From Bacillus sp. BP-3 (GTDB taxonomy: Bacteria; Bacillota; Bacilli; Bacillales; Bacillaceae_G), in NCBI RefSeq assembly GCF_028401955.1, contig NZ_JAQOTJ010000002.1:1-64000 (forward strand): 64,000 nt of DNA, written 5' to 3'. The notes beneath the pieces are model-generated. The model made no database searches, was not told the origin of the DNA, and worked only from the letters and a program-made list of their open reading frames with translations. This document shows positions 51,991-60,608 of the stretch, piece by piece (position 1 is the first letter of the stretch; each line of letters starts with the position of its first letter). Both the position numbers and the translations under genes were made by a program.

Positions 51991-52137
51991 CTTAATGTAA
52001 AAGATTAATAGCTTGTTTTAGGGGTTGAACTATATTTATTATTGCCTTCTTCACTATCCTGACAGCAGAATATAATGAGAACGGTATCGCCGATTCGATA
52101 ATGTTCAACATTCTAAATGCACGAAAAGGAGCTGACA

Positions 52138-52290
52138 TTAGTCTTTTTTCTCGTCCTGCTCCTGCTGCTTTGCTAATAATAAACTCCTAAGCACATGCGC
52201 TCGGTAACTCTCCAATTTCCGCCCCTCATAATAATTAATTCCAAGCTTCTTTAACTCATACACGTACCAGCCTTTTGTTCCGTAATACAT
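52138..52290 (-). CDS. DUF2639 (YflJ-like) small protein, copy 1
   Basis: A 50-residue protein starting 'MYYGTKGWYVYELKKLGINYY' and continuing 'EGRKLESYRAHVLRSLL', which is the DUF2639/YflJ family. ATG at 52290 has AAGGAG about 10 bases upstream; the longer frame to 52365 has no support. A paralogue lies at 56774. Function unknown; the charged tail is 'EQDEKKD'. Confidence 0.85.
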   Translation of the reverse strand: MYYGTKGWYVYELKKLGINYYEGRKLESYRAHVLRSLLLAKQQEQDEKKD

Positions 52291-52424
52291 GATGAATCTT
52301 CTCCTTTTGAATTTTTTACAGTATATGCTTGAGTATGAAAAGGAAAGCTTGTCTTGTTTATCCAAAGTGTGGATTTTTGTGCGTGCTATAATAGAAGAAA
52401 ATTCAAAATATTGGAGGGCTTACG

Positions 52425-52703
52425 ATGCCAATCTACAACAAATTAGTACGCGATCGTATCCCAGAAATTATTGAAAAAACAGGAAAGACATGCACAACAA
52501 GAACTTTAGATGAAAAAGAATACATAGAAGAAATATGTAAAAAAATACAAGAAGAATTATCAGAGTATGTAGAAGCAGAAACTCTAGAACATAAAGTAGA
52601 AGAACTAGCTGATTTACTAGAGCTTGTTAACGCCCTAGCGCAGTACCAAGGTGTAACGCTTGAAGACGTTGAAAAGGTCCGCAAAGAAAAGGAAGAAAAG
52701 TGA
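52425..52703 (+). CDS. MazG-like nucleotide pyrophosphohydrolase
   Basis: A 92-residue protein of the all-alpha NTP pyrophosphatase superfamily. It has 'YNKLVRDRIPEIIEKTGK' at the start and the metal site 'KIQEELSEYVEAETLEHKVEELADLLELV', an ExxE...ExxD pattern typical of MazG/HisE-like enzymes. It likely removes pyrophosphate from unusual or damaged nucleotides; the substrate is not known. Ribosome site TGGAGG. A family A repeat starts two bases before its stop. Confidence 0.88.
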   Translation: MPIYNKLVRDRIPEIIEKTGKTCTTRTLDEKEYIEEICKKIQEELSEYVEAETLEHKVEELADLLELVNALAQYQGVTLEDVEKVRKEKEEK

Positions 52704-52754
52704 GGTGGGAGGCATGCGCCCGATAGGTGAGGGCTGATTAAAGTTTCACTTTAT
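52702..52754. repeat. Dispersed repeat family A copy
   Basis: GAGGTGGGAGGCATGCGCCC followed by GATAGGTGAGGGCTGATTAA and AGTTTCACTTTAT. Directly abuts the MazG-like stop codon. Confidence 0.6.
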
Positions 52755-52776
52755 CTAAACAGATAATAATTCACAA

Positions 52777-52810
52777 AAACCACACAGGAATTCCTCCTGT
52801 GCGGTTCCAC
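52777..52810 (-). terminator. Terminator of the HrtAB-like operon
   Basis: AACCACACAGGA / TCCTGTGCGGTT stem with T-rich minus-strand tail. Confidence 0.75.
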
Positions 52811-52817
52811 ATACTTT

Positions 52818-53489
52818 TTATACTAAATTTCCGTCTCTAAGTGTTAATATCCGATCACATACATCGAGAATTTTCTCATCATGCGTAATCATAATCGCAG
52901 CTTTTTGACTTTCTTTTACTTCTCGTTTCATCATTTCGACAACTTCTCGTCCACGTTTTGAATCAAGGCTTGCGGTTGGTTCATCTGCTAATATTAAATC
53001 TGGATTATTCATAAAAGCACGAGCAATCGCAACTCTTTGTCTTTCTCCACCAGATAACTGATGTGGATAGTGATTTTTTCTCTGAGATAGTCCAAATACT
53101 GTTAGCAAGTGATTCGCGCGTGTTTCAGATTCTTGTCGGCCTTCTTTCCTTAATTTGGAAATGTATAGTAATTGTTCTTTTACATTTAAATAGGGAACAA
53201 GATTAGCGAATTGAAAAATGAACCCGATCTTTCTTAACCGAATATCTGTCATTTCTTTTTCTGATAAATGGGTAATATTTTGCTCACCAATGTAAATATC
53301 ACCTTTTGATGGTGATAATAATGCTCCAGCAATCGATAATAATGTACTTTTTCCTGAACCAGAAGGACCCACAATACCGATGAATTCTCCAGCTTTCACA
53401 TCAAGTGAAGTTGGATGAAGGGCTGTTACCTCTGTATTTCCTTCGCCGTATACTTTACTAACTCTATCTAGTTTCAATAGCGATGTCAT
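52818..53489 (-). CDS. hrtA: ABC transporter ATPase, HrtA-like
   Basis: A 223-residue ATPase of the MacB/LolD type: Walker A 'GPSGSGKSTLL', Q-loop 'FIFQFANLVPYL', signature 'LSGGERQRV' and Walker B 'LILADEPTASLD'. Its start overlaps the permease stop by one base (TAATG). Together with the FtsX-like permease it matches the HrtAB pair that protects Gram-positive bacteria from heme; the name rests on the permease's similarity. No HssRS two-component genes are nearby. Confidence 0.82.
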   Translation of the reverse strand: MTSLLKLDRVSKVYGEGNTEVTALHPTSLDVKAGEFIGIVGPSGSGKSTLLSIAGALLSPSKGDIYIGEQNITHLSEKEMTDIRLRKIGFIFQFANLVPYLNVKEQLLYISKLRKEGRQESETRANHLLTVFGLSQRKNHYPHQLSGGERQRVAIARAFMNNPDLILADEPTASLDSKRGREVVEMMKREVKESQKAAIMITHDEKILDVCDRILTLRDGNLV

Positions 53490-54553
53490 TACATGCCGCC
53501 TCCAATTGCCTCTAGTGCATCTACTTTTAATACTTGATATAAGGAAATCAGTGATCCTAGTATACTAATTACAATAAAGATTCCTGCATATTGGCCAATC
53601 GTTGTTGTTGTCAATAAGAACGGCATACTTTTGGGCAAAATTCTTTGCAAAATTTCTACAAGTACAACGCTTATCGTCATCGCGCCAACAGACAAGAATA
53701 ATACTTGTACAACTAACATATTCGCTAAATACGAATTTTTCGTTCCAATAGCTTTTAGTACACCTAATTGCTGTGTTTTTTGTAATGTAATCACATAGAA
53801 GAATACACCGATTAAGAGCGTTGCAATTACGAGTAAGAATGCAATAATCATTGTTAATGAGTTTTGTTGCCCTTTATGGCCTGGAATATTTTGAAGAACT
53901 TCGTTTTTCTCTATTACATGTGCATTTTTTACTTCCTGATCAGTCCGAATGGCAATTGCGTTGTAATCCTTTTGGATCGACTGTGCAATTTCTCCCCATA
54001 CATCTTGATTCACATAAACAACAGGTGTGTGACTGAACTTTTGATCTTTTGTAAAGCCAGTAATTTTAAATTCTTTTTTAGAAACTGGATCGATAATCAC
54101 ATCTCCAATATCTATACCTTTTTCTTTAATCGATTCGTCAGCAATCATTTCGTTTTGTGCTGTACCTAATGCATGCCCTTTCACAATCTTTGGTTCCAAA
54201 AATGTTTCGCGTTCACTTGCAAATATTGCAATATCAACCTTTTTTGAACTATCCTTCTTTTCATATGTAGAAATTTTCACATGGAATGGTACAGCATCTT
54301 TTGCCCCCACTTGCTTTACTACATCATCCACATCTTCTTTCTTAATTTGTGAGCGGAGCAATGAATTTTCCGCATCATTTGCTAACACAAACTTTTTGGC
54401 ATCCATATTTTGAATGGAAGAGACAGTATTATGCGCTAAACCATTTGCTAATCCAGAAATCACAAGGACTAAAAATGATAATAAAATCATCATAAGTCCA
54501 ATTAATCCATATTTTAATTTTGATTGCTTTAATTCACGCAGAGCTAAAAACAT
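53489..54553 (-). CDS. hrtB: FtsX-like ABC permease, HrtB-like
   Basis: A 354-residue permease with an N-terminal membrane helix (about 16-38), an extracellular domain (about 45-225) and three C-terminal helices. 'VISGLANGLAHN', 'FFYVITLQKTQQLGVLKAIG' and the end 'KVDALEAIGGGM' parallel S. aureus HrtB ('FISGLAQGL', 'GILKAIG', 'KVDPIEAIGG'). It likely extracts heme or another hydrophobic molecule from the membrane, with the ATPase encoded downstream. The start has a GGAGG-type ribosome site. The substrate should be treated as inferred. Confidence 0.82.
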   Translation of the reverse strand: MFLALRELKQSKLKYGLIGLMMILLSFLVLVISGLANGLAHNTVSSIQNMDAKKFVLANDAENSLLRSQIKKEDVDDVVKQVGAKDAVPFHVKISTYEKKDSSKKVDIAIFASERETFLEPKIVKGHALGTAQNEMIADESIKEKGIDIGDVIIDPVSKKEFKITGFTKDQKFSHTPVVYVNQDVWGEIAQSIQKDYNAIAIRTDQEVKNAHVIEKNEVLQNIPGHKGQQNSLTMIIAFLLVIATLLIGVFFYVITLQKTQQLGVLKAIGTKNSYLANMLVVQVLFLSVGAMTISVVLVEILQRILPKSMPFLLTTTTIGQYAGIFIVISILGSLISLYQVLKVDALEAIGGGM

Positions 54554-54915
54554 TCTGCTTGGCCTCCTTATTTATCTCTATTTCTTTCTTCTCTTTTTCT
54601 TCTTGTACTTAACATGGTTAATTACCACTGTGCAACAAACAGGAAATAAAAAGTAAATATAATCTTGTCATTATTAGATTTAAATCTGTGTATACAACTA
54701 AAATTCCTGCGGTAGCTTGAAATATGACAAGGATAAATAAAATGAACTACCCTCGATATATCACTCATTGTTGTTGATAATGACGTGTAGCAAATTCATC
54801 ATATTTTCTTTTTTTATTACTATCCAAAACACATGTGACTAAAAAGGCATATGTTTATCATATTGGTTTGTTAAAATTTGGACAATGGATATAGTAGTTT
54901 TGAAACAAATAATTC
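54554..54915. other. Intergenic, hrtB promoter region
   Basis: No gene is seen. It should contain the promoter of the minus-strand HrtAB-like operon. I did not find the direct repeat expected for HssR. Confidence 0.4.
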
Positions 54916-55062
54916 ACAATTGGAAAGCAATATTAGGACTACTTTCAAGAAAAGAACAAACTGGTTATGATCTATATCTTATTTTTCAAGAGCAGATTAT
55001 ATATTTTTGGAATTCAAGTCATTCGCAAACGGATTGAAGAGTTGAGGCAGCAACAATCATAA
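54915..55062 (+). pseudogene. PadR-family regulator remnant
   Basis: From 54921 one frame reads 'WKAILGLLSRKEQTGYDLYL' and 'IFQEQIIYFWNSSHSQ', the conserved start of PadR regulators (AILGLL..GYDL; FW..SHSQIY). It stops at a TGA; another frame then gives 'RIEELRQQQS' (55030-55062), the usual PadR C-terminal end. The middle of about 110 residues is missing. It lies next to the HrtAB-like operon and may once have regulated a transporter. Confidence 0.7.
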
Positions 55063-55091
55063 GTTCCTACTTCAAAACAAGTTAAGCGAGA

Positions 55092-55175
55092 AATAAAGTG
55101 AAACTTTCATCGGTGGGGGGGTTCTTTATCCCCCACCGATGGTCAGCCTTCACCAATCGGGCCAGATTGGTGAAT
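55092..55175. repeat. Dispersed repeat family A copy, reverse
   Basis: AAAGTGAAACTTTCATCGGT, GGGGGG / CCCCC hairpin arms, then AGCCTTCACCAATCGGGCC. This is the reverse of the 34421-34516 copy. Confidence 0.7.
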
Positions 55176-55269
55176 AAGCTTTTTGAACAGGGAGGATTGT
55201 TTAATAAAGGGATTTTAAGAATGATAACCGAATATTGGTTTTATAAAGAAATTTAAAGGGAGTAAAAAT

Positions 55270-55732
55270 ATGCAAAAGGTAGTTGAGGGAATTAATTATT
55301 GGATAAAAAGATTACCAGAAGAGTACAACGCTATGTCTGAAAAAGAAGTTTATAATAGACCATTTCCAAATAAATGGTCTAAAAAAGAGATTTTAGGACA
55401 TCTATGTGACTCTGCGATAAATAATATTGAAAGGTTTATAAAAATTCAATATGAAGAACCAGTGTATGTTATTCAATCTTATAATCAAGACCGATGGGTA
55501 ATGGTTCAGAATTATCAAGATAGACCACTTGATGAAATAGTAAACCTTTTTCAGATATTAAATAAGCAAATTGTTAATCTTGTTAAGAATATTCCTGACG
55601 AAAAGCTATTCAGCCTTTGTGACATAGGAAATAATCTTGTATAAGACACTACAGTGGCTTATACAAGATTATTTTGAGCATATGAAACACCATATTCACA
55701 ATCAAATCTTAATTGAAAAAAACGACTTGTAA
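55270..55732 (+). pseudogene. DinB-family gene with frameshift
   Basis: The first 124 codons give 'NYWIKRLPEEYNAMSEKEVY', 'FPNKWSKKEILGHLCDSAINN' and 'LFSLCDIGNNLV', a DinB-type bundle with its first His. A stop appears at 55642; the next frame continues the same protein, 'KTLQWLIQDYFEHMKHHIHN' and 'QILIEKNDL', including the C-terminal metal His. One or two bases are lost near 55640. The truncated product would lack the second metal-binding helix. Ribosome site AAAGGGAG. Confidence 0.8.
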
Positions 55733-56017
55733 ATTTAGTTCTTATTCAAGTAAAGGGAGCGATTGTTGAAGATCATAGGTAGAAAATGATCAAACTTTTT
55801 TATAAGAGGATGAGTTAATTAAAAATATTAAGAGCGTGTTTTGATCAAAAGATTTAAATAGACTAAACTAATAAGATGTATATAAATATTTGATGCATTT
55901 TAAAATTTCTGTATATATTATGTATAATATATACAAGAATGTATATTCGTTAAACAGCCTTCCTTGTTCTTGAAATTAAATCAAATAAATAAGCCATTTA
56001 GGAGGTGACAATCATTA
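55733..56017. other. Intergenic region
   Basis: No gene seen. It is AT-rich with a palindromic TATATTATGTATAATATATA near 55914, which may be promoter sequence for the next gene. Confidence 0.4.
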
Positions 56018-56530
56018 ATGAAACAACAAGAACACGTTATTTTTCGTGAGGTTCAGCGACCACAACAAATTTGGGTATGGATACTCATATTGGGGATCGC
56101 CACACTGATGTGGTATGGATTTATTCAACAAATTATCCTTGATACCCCGTTTGGAGATAAACCAGCTCCCAATGGTGTATTAATTGTTTTGTGGTTGTTT
56201 TTTGGGATTGCCTTTCCTGTATTAATGCTTGGAGTATTGAAGCTGATCATTGAGGTTCGTGAAAAAGGTCTTTATGTTCGTTTTGTTCCTTTTCATTTTC
56301 GATATAAGGAGTACCTTTTCAAAGATATACGTCACTATGAAAGCATTACTTACAGTCCATTAAAACGATTTGGAGGATGGGGAATTCGTTTTAACCTTAA
56401 GGGTGAAAAAGCCTATAACATGAATGGAAAGAAAGGTATAGAGTTAAAGTTGAAATATAACACAGTAGTAATCGGCACTCAAAAACCAGACGAATTAAAA
56501 AAAGCATTGGAATCGGCACAAAAAGTATAA
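56018..56530 (+). CDS. DUF6141-like membrane protein
   Basis: A 170-residue protein with two membrane helices (about 18-36 and 53-75), followed by a cytoplasmic beta-rich part with 'REKGLYVRFVPFHFRYKEYLF', 'YSPLKRFGGWGIRFN' and 'NGKKGIELKLK'. This pattern (RRFGGWGIR, G-x-x-GVEL) resembles small bacterial PH-like membrane proteins such as DUF6141. Function unknown. It has an AGGAGGTGA ribosome site and stands alone. Confidence 0.75.
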   Translation: MKQQEHVIFREVQRPQQIWVWILILGIATLMWYGFIQQIILDTPFGDKPAPNGVLIVLWLFFGIAFPVLMLGVLKLIIEVREKGLYVRFVPFHFRYKEYLFKDIRHYESITYSPLKRFGGWGIRFNLKGEKAYNMNGKKGIELKLKYNTVVIGTQKPDELKKALESAQKV

Positions 56531-56578
56531 TATGTATCATCCCTTATTTATTATGCATTGATAAGTTATTAAGCTACA

Positions 56579-56713
56579 TCAGTAAAAGAAAAAGGCGTTA
56601 GAACCGACCCATCTTTCGAATATTTGAATACGTTCTTCTTGGTCTTTATCCGATTTCAAACTAATAATATACCAAAAGTTTTCTTCTGTTATCTCAACTA
56701 ATTTTAGATTCAT
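56579..56713 (-). pseudogene. GNAT acetyltransferase N-terminal fragment
   Basis: A 44-codon frame 'MNLKLVEITEENFWYIISLK' onward, with ribosome site AGAGGAG, has the start of a GNAT acetyltransferase of the type 'LKxVxIxxENW' and ends at a stop after 'RWVGSNAFFFY'. The remaining domain with the acetyl-CoA motif is missing, so it is a remnant or a very small expressed leftover. Confidence 0.6.
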
Positions 56714-56729
56714 TCTTCTCCTCTTTTCT

Positions 56730-56770
56730 TGATAGTAAAAAGCTCCTCCCGTATAAGAAGGAGCTTCTCA
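56730..56770 (-). terminator. Terminator of DUF2639 copy 2
   Basis: AAGCTCCT / AGGAGCTT stem with T tail on the minus strand. Confidence 0.75.
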
Positions 56771-56773
56771 ACA

Positions 56774-56914
56774 TTAAGCCGACTGTCTCTTCGCCTTTTC
56801 AAGCAAACTAGCTAAAATATGCGTACGATATGACTCTAGTTTTTTACCTTCATAAGTACGGATACCTAATTTTTTTAACTCGTGTACGTACCAACCTTTG
56901 CTACCGAAATGCAT
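56774..56914 (-). CDS. DUF2639 (YflJ-like) small protein, copy 2
   Basis: A 46-residue protein, 'MHFGSKGWYVHELKKLGIRT' followed by 'YEGKKLESYRTHILASLL', clearly a paralogue of the gene at 52138. ATG at 56914 has AAGGAAG about 8 bases upstream. A terminator follows. Function unknown. Confidence 0.85.
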   Translation of the reverse strand: MHFGSKGWYVHELKKLGIRTYEGKKLESYRTHILASLLEKAKRQSA

Positions 56915-57052
56915 ATGATCGCTTCCTTTCTTGTTTAGAGTAATTCTGATTGTATTTTTTGTGAAATGATGAATTTCCATAGGAAAGTGGTTAACTTCTT
57001 TGTTAAAGACATATATACTAGAAGTAGTATATATTGAGGTGGACTGAACAAC

Positions 57053-57412
57053 GTGATTATTGAAAAACACGAAATTCAAATTGATCAAATTACGAGTGGG
57101 AAGGTCAATATTTTTACGTTTTATCGTAATAAGAAGCAAATTGACCACCAATTTTTACAATTGCAGGAGCCTTCTCTGACTGCGAACTATTTTTTTCATT
57201 TTCATCTAGATGCGGAAAGCTTGCGTCTCTTGCATGAAGAGTTTCCAAGTATTTATCCGTACAATCCAAAAGAGAGTATTCAGCTGTGGACGGATAAAAT
57301 GAAGGATGAATTAAAGCGCCTTATTCAAACAGGTATGTGGAATAAGCGCGTTCGATTTGGGAATCGAATTGTAGAAGTTGTGTTTCTGTGGTGTGAAGAA
57401 GATATAGTGTGA
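57053..57412 (+). CDS. Conserved hypothetical protein
   Basis: A 119-residue soluble protein starting with GTG, with GAGGTGG about 10 bases upstream. I do not recognise a domain. It alternates strand and helix, with an aromatic patch 'ANYFFHFHLDAESLRLLHEEF' and a basic 'NKRVRFGNRIVEVVFLW'. A bidirectional terminator follows. It may be a small group-specific protein. Confidence 0.65.
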   Translation: MIIEKHEIQIDQITSGKVNIFTFYRNKKQIDHQFLQLQEPSLTANYFFHFHLDAESLRLLHEEFPSIYPYNPKESIQLWTDKMKDELKRLIQTGMWNKRVRFGNRIVEVVFLWCEEDIV

Positions 57413-57442
57413 AAAAGAAGCGCTGTGACGCTTCTTTTTTTT
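57408..57442. terminator. Bidirectional terminator
   Basis: AAAAAGAAGCG / CGCTTCTTTTT stem shared by the converging genes at 57053 and 57441. Confidence 0.8.
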
Positions 57443-57626
57443 AGCGTTGGAATAAGACAAGCTTTCCGCTTGAAGATGTGCAGCGGTGCGTGTGCTCATA
57501 CAATTGTTTTTCTTGTAAAAGGGTTTCGCCCTTTGATTTTGCTTCTGCTTCTGTCACAGCCTCAAATGATTCGTCTAGTACTTTGGAACCGTCTTTTTCG
57601 AAAACTGTTAGTGTGTATACGCCCAT
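57441..57626 (-). CDS. YhzD-like small protein
   Basis: A 61-residue protein, 'MGVYTLTVFEKDGSKVLDES' then 'FEAVTEAEAKSKGETLLQEKQ', highly like YhzD of B. subtilis, whose function is unknown. ATG at 57626 has GGAGGGA upstream. The end includes 'HTHRCTSSSGKLVLF'. Confidence 0.85.
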   Translation of the reverse strand: MGVYTLTVFEKDGSKVLDESFEAVTEAEAKSKGETLLQEKQLYEHTHRCTSSSGKLVLFQR

Positions 57627-57641
57627 GAAAATTCCCTCCAA

Positions 57642-58050
57642 AAATAATCAGAATGTTATAACTATTGTGTCATAAAATGAGCGATTATGCAAAAGAAATA
57701 TGTGACATTATTTGTAAGGATTAAGATGACTTTTGTATCTCTTTTGTTTTTGGAGAAAAAGGGATAGGTTCTTTTTGGACTTTTTTTGAAACGATAAAAA
57801 ATTGTCGGCTAACAAATTTAGATTGGTTTTCAACAGCGAAAAATTATGCGACATTAGCGATGTGAAGAAGGAGGTTGATAAAGTACTCGATTATATAGAA
57901 GAGCATAGATTGAAATAGAATGTAAGGGCAGGGATAAGCCAGGTGATAGAGGATAACTTTAGAAGATTTTATGTTTAACAGTTTGGAAGTAAAAAGGTAT
58001 AATTTTAAAAACGAGGGGAAATTTTCACGAAAGAGGGGAGATGAGATTAA
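57642..58050. other. Intergenic with gene remnants
   Basis: No intact gene. At 57850-57918 a frame without start ends '...VKKEVDKVLDYIEEHRLK', probably the tail of a lost gene. At 57917-57973 the sequence matches 62675-62731, i.e. the ribosome site and first codons of the TPR membrane protein gene (MIEDNFRRF then stop). This is a truncated paralogue. Confidence 0.6.
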
Positions 58051-58221
58051 ATGACAATAGGGATCATATGTTTAATTATAGGAATAGATTTAATTTGGTG
58101 GAGTAACGGGAATTTATGGTTATTGATACCTGGCATTCTATTTACAGCTGTGGGTGCTATATTAATCGTGACGTTTATGAAGTTGGATAAAGAAGTAAGA
58201 AAATCACAGAAGAATAGTTAG
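58051..58221 (+). CDS. Small two-helix membrane protein
   Basis: A 56-residue protein with two hydrophobic helices (about 3-17 and 22-43) around 'IWWSNGNL', and a charged tail 'MKLDKEVRKSQKNS'. It has a good ribosome site AGGGGAG. No family is recognised. It lies next to gene remnants and is followed by a terminator, so it may be the only active gene left in this stretch. Confidence 0.65.
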   Translation: MTIGIICLIIGIDLIWWSNGNLWLLIPGILFTAVGAILIVTFMKLDKEVRKSQKNS

Positions 58222-58238
58222 AAGTTATATAAATACAA

Positions 58239-58266
58239 AAGTGAAACTTCCATTAGTGGAAGTCTT
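58239..58266. repeat. Short family A repeat fragment
   Basis: AAAGTGAAACTTCCATTAGT, the end word of family A only. Confidence 0.5.
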
Positions 58267-58311
58267 TTTGAAAGAATAGTTTTGTAAGCCTAGTAAACAA
58301 TTACTTCAAAG

Positions 58312-58351
58312 TGATAAAAAATCCTGAGAAAGTTCTCAGGATTTTTTATCA
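58312..58351 (+). terminator. Rho-independent terminator
   Basis: GATAAAAAATCCTGAGAA / TTCTCAGGATTTTTTATC perfect stem, functional in both directions. Confidence 0.8.
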
Positions 58352-58429
58352 CGCATTTATATATCTTTAGCGTAATATCGAACTTCTATATCAGAATGGT
58401 TAATTTCACCATTGGATTTTTTAACGCAA

Positions 58430-58554
58430 AGATTGCTGTTATGCAGAATACAACATGCCCGCTACTGGCCTGCTCCTTTTGTTTAAAGCCTGGCATGTGG
58501 CAGAAAAAGGCCTTGACCGCTTCTATGCGCGGCCAGACGATCTCGTCCTCCCCT
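58430..58554 (-). repeat. Dispersed repeat family B copy, reverse
   Basis: In reverse it reads GCATAGAAGCGGTCAAGGCC, TTTTTCTGCCACATGCCAGG, CTTTAAACAAAAGGAGCAGG and TTCTGCATAACAGCAATC. It is the best preserved copy with that at 63836-63951. Confidence 0.7.
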
Positions 58555-58610
58555 AAAAAAAGGAGTTTTTTTCAATTTGGATTTATATATATTAGGGTTA
58601 AAAACAGTTT

Positions 58611-59297
58611 CTATTTGTTCTCTAAATCTTTAAGTAGATTATTTTCCCATGGAATATCCTTCAATAGAGTTTTTTTATAATTAAACAAGCGCAATACGGA
58701 ATTAATACTATACTTATCTTTATTCCTGAATTCTATATCATTTGCGTTAAAGTGGCTGCCGATACGAAAGGCGTTAAAATACTCGTGCCAATCTGAATAA
58801 GAATGTTGTGAAAGTCGTGCAGCCTGTATCATAAAGTTCTTTGCTTCCTGTTTTGATAAATAACCGAGTCTTCTACCAACCCGACATAAACAAATGCACC
58901 ATGCATAATCAAACGCTGCAATTCCGGAATCCGTCAAAATATGTAATCCGTAATTAGCAATATAAAGTTTTTCATAGTCAAGGTGGTCTTTCGATAACTG
59001 TTTTCGCGCTGCTTCGGAAAGAGGAGTCAATTGATGGCGTATACGATTAAACTCCTGCCGTTTTCCTTCTTCTAAAAACCAAATGATTTTCTCTTTTAAC
59101 TCCGTCGAATTTTCAATCTTCCATGTCCATAACACGTTCTTCAAAAAACGTTTCCCAATAAGGCGGTCTCTGATAAGGGTGAATTCATATTGGGTAAAGT
59201 AGTTTGTAAGATAAACACACTCCAAACAAACGGAAGACAAACAGCGGAAATATAGTTCGAGCTGTTTCTCTTGTTTTCTTTTATATAAAATAGGCAT
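58611..59297 (-). CDS. DUF1266 family protein
   Basis: A 228-residue soluble protein of the DUF1266 family: 'LTPLSEAARKQL', 'GIAAFDYAWCICLCRVGRRLGYLSKQEAKNFMIQAA' and 'SYSDWHEYFNAFRIGSHF' give its core. Third gene of the operon with the J-protein and Hsp70, 12 bases after the J-protein stop. In E. coli DUF1266 proteins (YbeU, YbeR) are also found beside djlB/djlC and hscC, so the family probably is a partner or client of this chaperone system. Biochemical role unknown. Confidence 0.82.
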   Translation of the reverse strand: MPILYKRKQEKQLELYFRCLSSVCLECVYLTNYFTQYEFTLIRDRLIGKRFLKNVLWTWKIENSTELKEKIIWFLEEGKRQEFNRIRHQLTPLSEAARKQLSKDHLDYEKLYIANYGLHILTDSGIAAFDYAWCICLCRVGRRLGYLSKQEAKNFMIQAARLSQHSYSDWHEYFNAFRIGSHFNANDIEFRNKDKYSINSVLRLFNYKKTLLKDIPWENNLLKDLENK

Positions 59298-59309
59298 TCT
59301 GTCTCCTCC

Positions 59310-60608
59310 TTATGCCAATGTTTTAAGCCTAATGAATTTCCATGCTTCCCAAATAAGAGGGAGTAGGAGAAGTAATGCATATTTAGATGGCAATGGGGTT
59401 AAAACAATAAGAATCATAAAGATCAAATAAACCCAGGTGCGGCTAATAAATATAAATAATAAGTATAGCGCATAGTGAATAATAAACTTCATATTTATTT
59501 CTTGTTTCTGTCTCTTCTCTGGAATTTCAGTGTGAACTTGAACGCTGTATGAACGAAATTCTAAGCGTTCCGGATAACGATTTATTACATCCAGCGCCCT
59601 AGTGGCTACAGTTTCTATATCACCTGATTCGAACGAATATTTCACTAATAAGAACTGTGCGTCCATATGCTCCGGCTGAACCGAAAGTAGATGCTCACAG
59701 TCCTTGATAGCATTGGTAATTTGGCCGCGGCTATAATAAATTTCAGCGCGGTACAGTAAACCATCCGGATTATCTGGATCAATAGAAAGTAAGTCGTTAA
59801 AGGATTGTAGCGCACGCTCTTTATTTTCTATACGTAAATAATAAACACCTCGCATGCGTAAAAGTTCAGGGTCTTCTTGATAAAGATCGTATGCAGAATC
59901 CAACGAACTCTTTGCTGCTTCTAAGTTATTGTTCATAAGTGCATGCTGGGCTTTTTCACGTAAGTATAAATATGCTTCAAAATATAAATCGTCACTTTTC
60001 TTGAAAATATCGTAACGCATTTCTCCTGCGCCGCTAATTCTTTCTAGTAAAAATTGTACTGTTTCTTCACCATATTCAAACTGTAATTCCTCTGTTTGTT
60101 CACTAAAGCGAAAAACTTTGTCGATAAGTTCCCAAATCGAACTAGAGAAATGGTAATGATATTCTAAAAAATCTATTAATCTATCTCGAATCACTTCGGC
60201 ATATTCTACATTCCATATTACATCGGAACTTAATAAATCTTCCCAATTTTTTAGTTCTATTCGTGCAAAAAAATCGTCATACAGTGTCTCGACTTTTTCC
60301 ATAAATGCGTGAACAGGATGCTCTGAAACGAGAGTGGAAGCAAGTTCAGAGTTATTGTCAATCCAAGTAGGGAATACGTGATTGACGTATGGATCTTCTT
60401 CGTTTTCATCTGTTTCTTCTGATTGAATGAGAGATTCTGCCTGCATTTGTTTTGCGTCTTTTATTGCCTTATCAAACGCTTCTCTTAGCCGCTGATATCC
60501 TTCTGGGTCATCTTCTGGATGGTGGACTTTTAGAAGTTTTGCGTAAGCTTTTTTGATAGCTGCAACATCGCCAGTAGGTTCAATCTCTAATGTTTTCCAA
60601 ATGCTCAT
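59310..60608 (-). CDS. J-domain TPR membrane co-chaperone (DjlC-like)
   Basis: A protein of about 432 residues: an N-terminal J-like domain ('IWKTLEIEPTGDVAAIKKAY', then 'VHHPEDDPEGYQRLREAF'), a long helical TPR region (about 215-345, 'LRMRGVYYLRIENKERALQS', 'LYRAEIYYSRGQITNAIKD') and two C-terminal membrane helices (about 375-425). The HPD motif is expanded to His30-Pro-Glu-Asp33, a feature of DjlB/DjlC-type J-proteins. It should recruit the Hsp70 encoded just upstream to the membrane. ATG at 60608 overlaps the Hsp70 stop by one base; GTG at 60623 is an alternative. Confidence 0.85.
   Translation of the reverse strand: MSIWKTLEIEPTGDVAAIKKAYAKLLKVHHPEDDPEGYQRLREAFDKAIKDAKQMQAESLIQSEETDENEEDPYVNHVFPTWIDNNSELASTLVSEHPVHAFMEKVETLYDDFFARIELKNWEDLLSSDVIWNVEYAEVIRDRLIDFLEYHYHFSSSIWELIDKVFRFSEQTEELQFEYGEETVQFLLERISGAGEMRYDIFKKSDDLYFEAYLYLREKAQHALMNNNLEAAKSSLDSAYDLYQEDPELLRMRGVYYLRIENKERALQSFNDLLSIDPDNPDGLLYRAEIYYSRGQITNAIKDCEHLLSVQPEHMDAQFLLVKYSFESGDIETVATRALDVINRYPERLEFRSYSVQVHTEIPEKRQKQEINMKFIIHYALYLLFIFISRTWVYLIFMILIVLTPLPSKYALLLLLPLIWEAWKFIRLKTLA

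Noticed and set aside
52818-54553. Bacteriocin or antimicrobial-peptide (BceAB) transporter
   Set aside because: The permease has the HrtB-like four-helix layout of about 350 residues, not the ten-helix BceB form of about 650.
54554-54915. HssR direct-repeat operator before hrtB
   Set aside because: No pair of GTTCATATT-like repeats was found.
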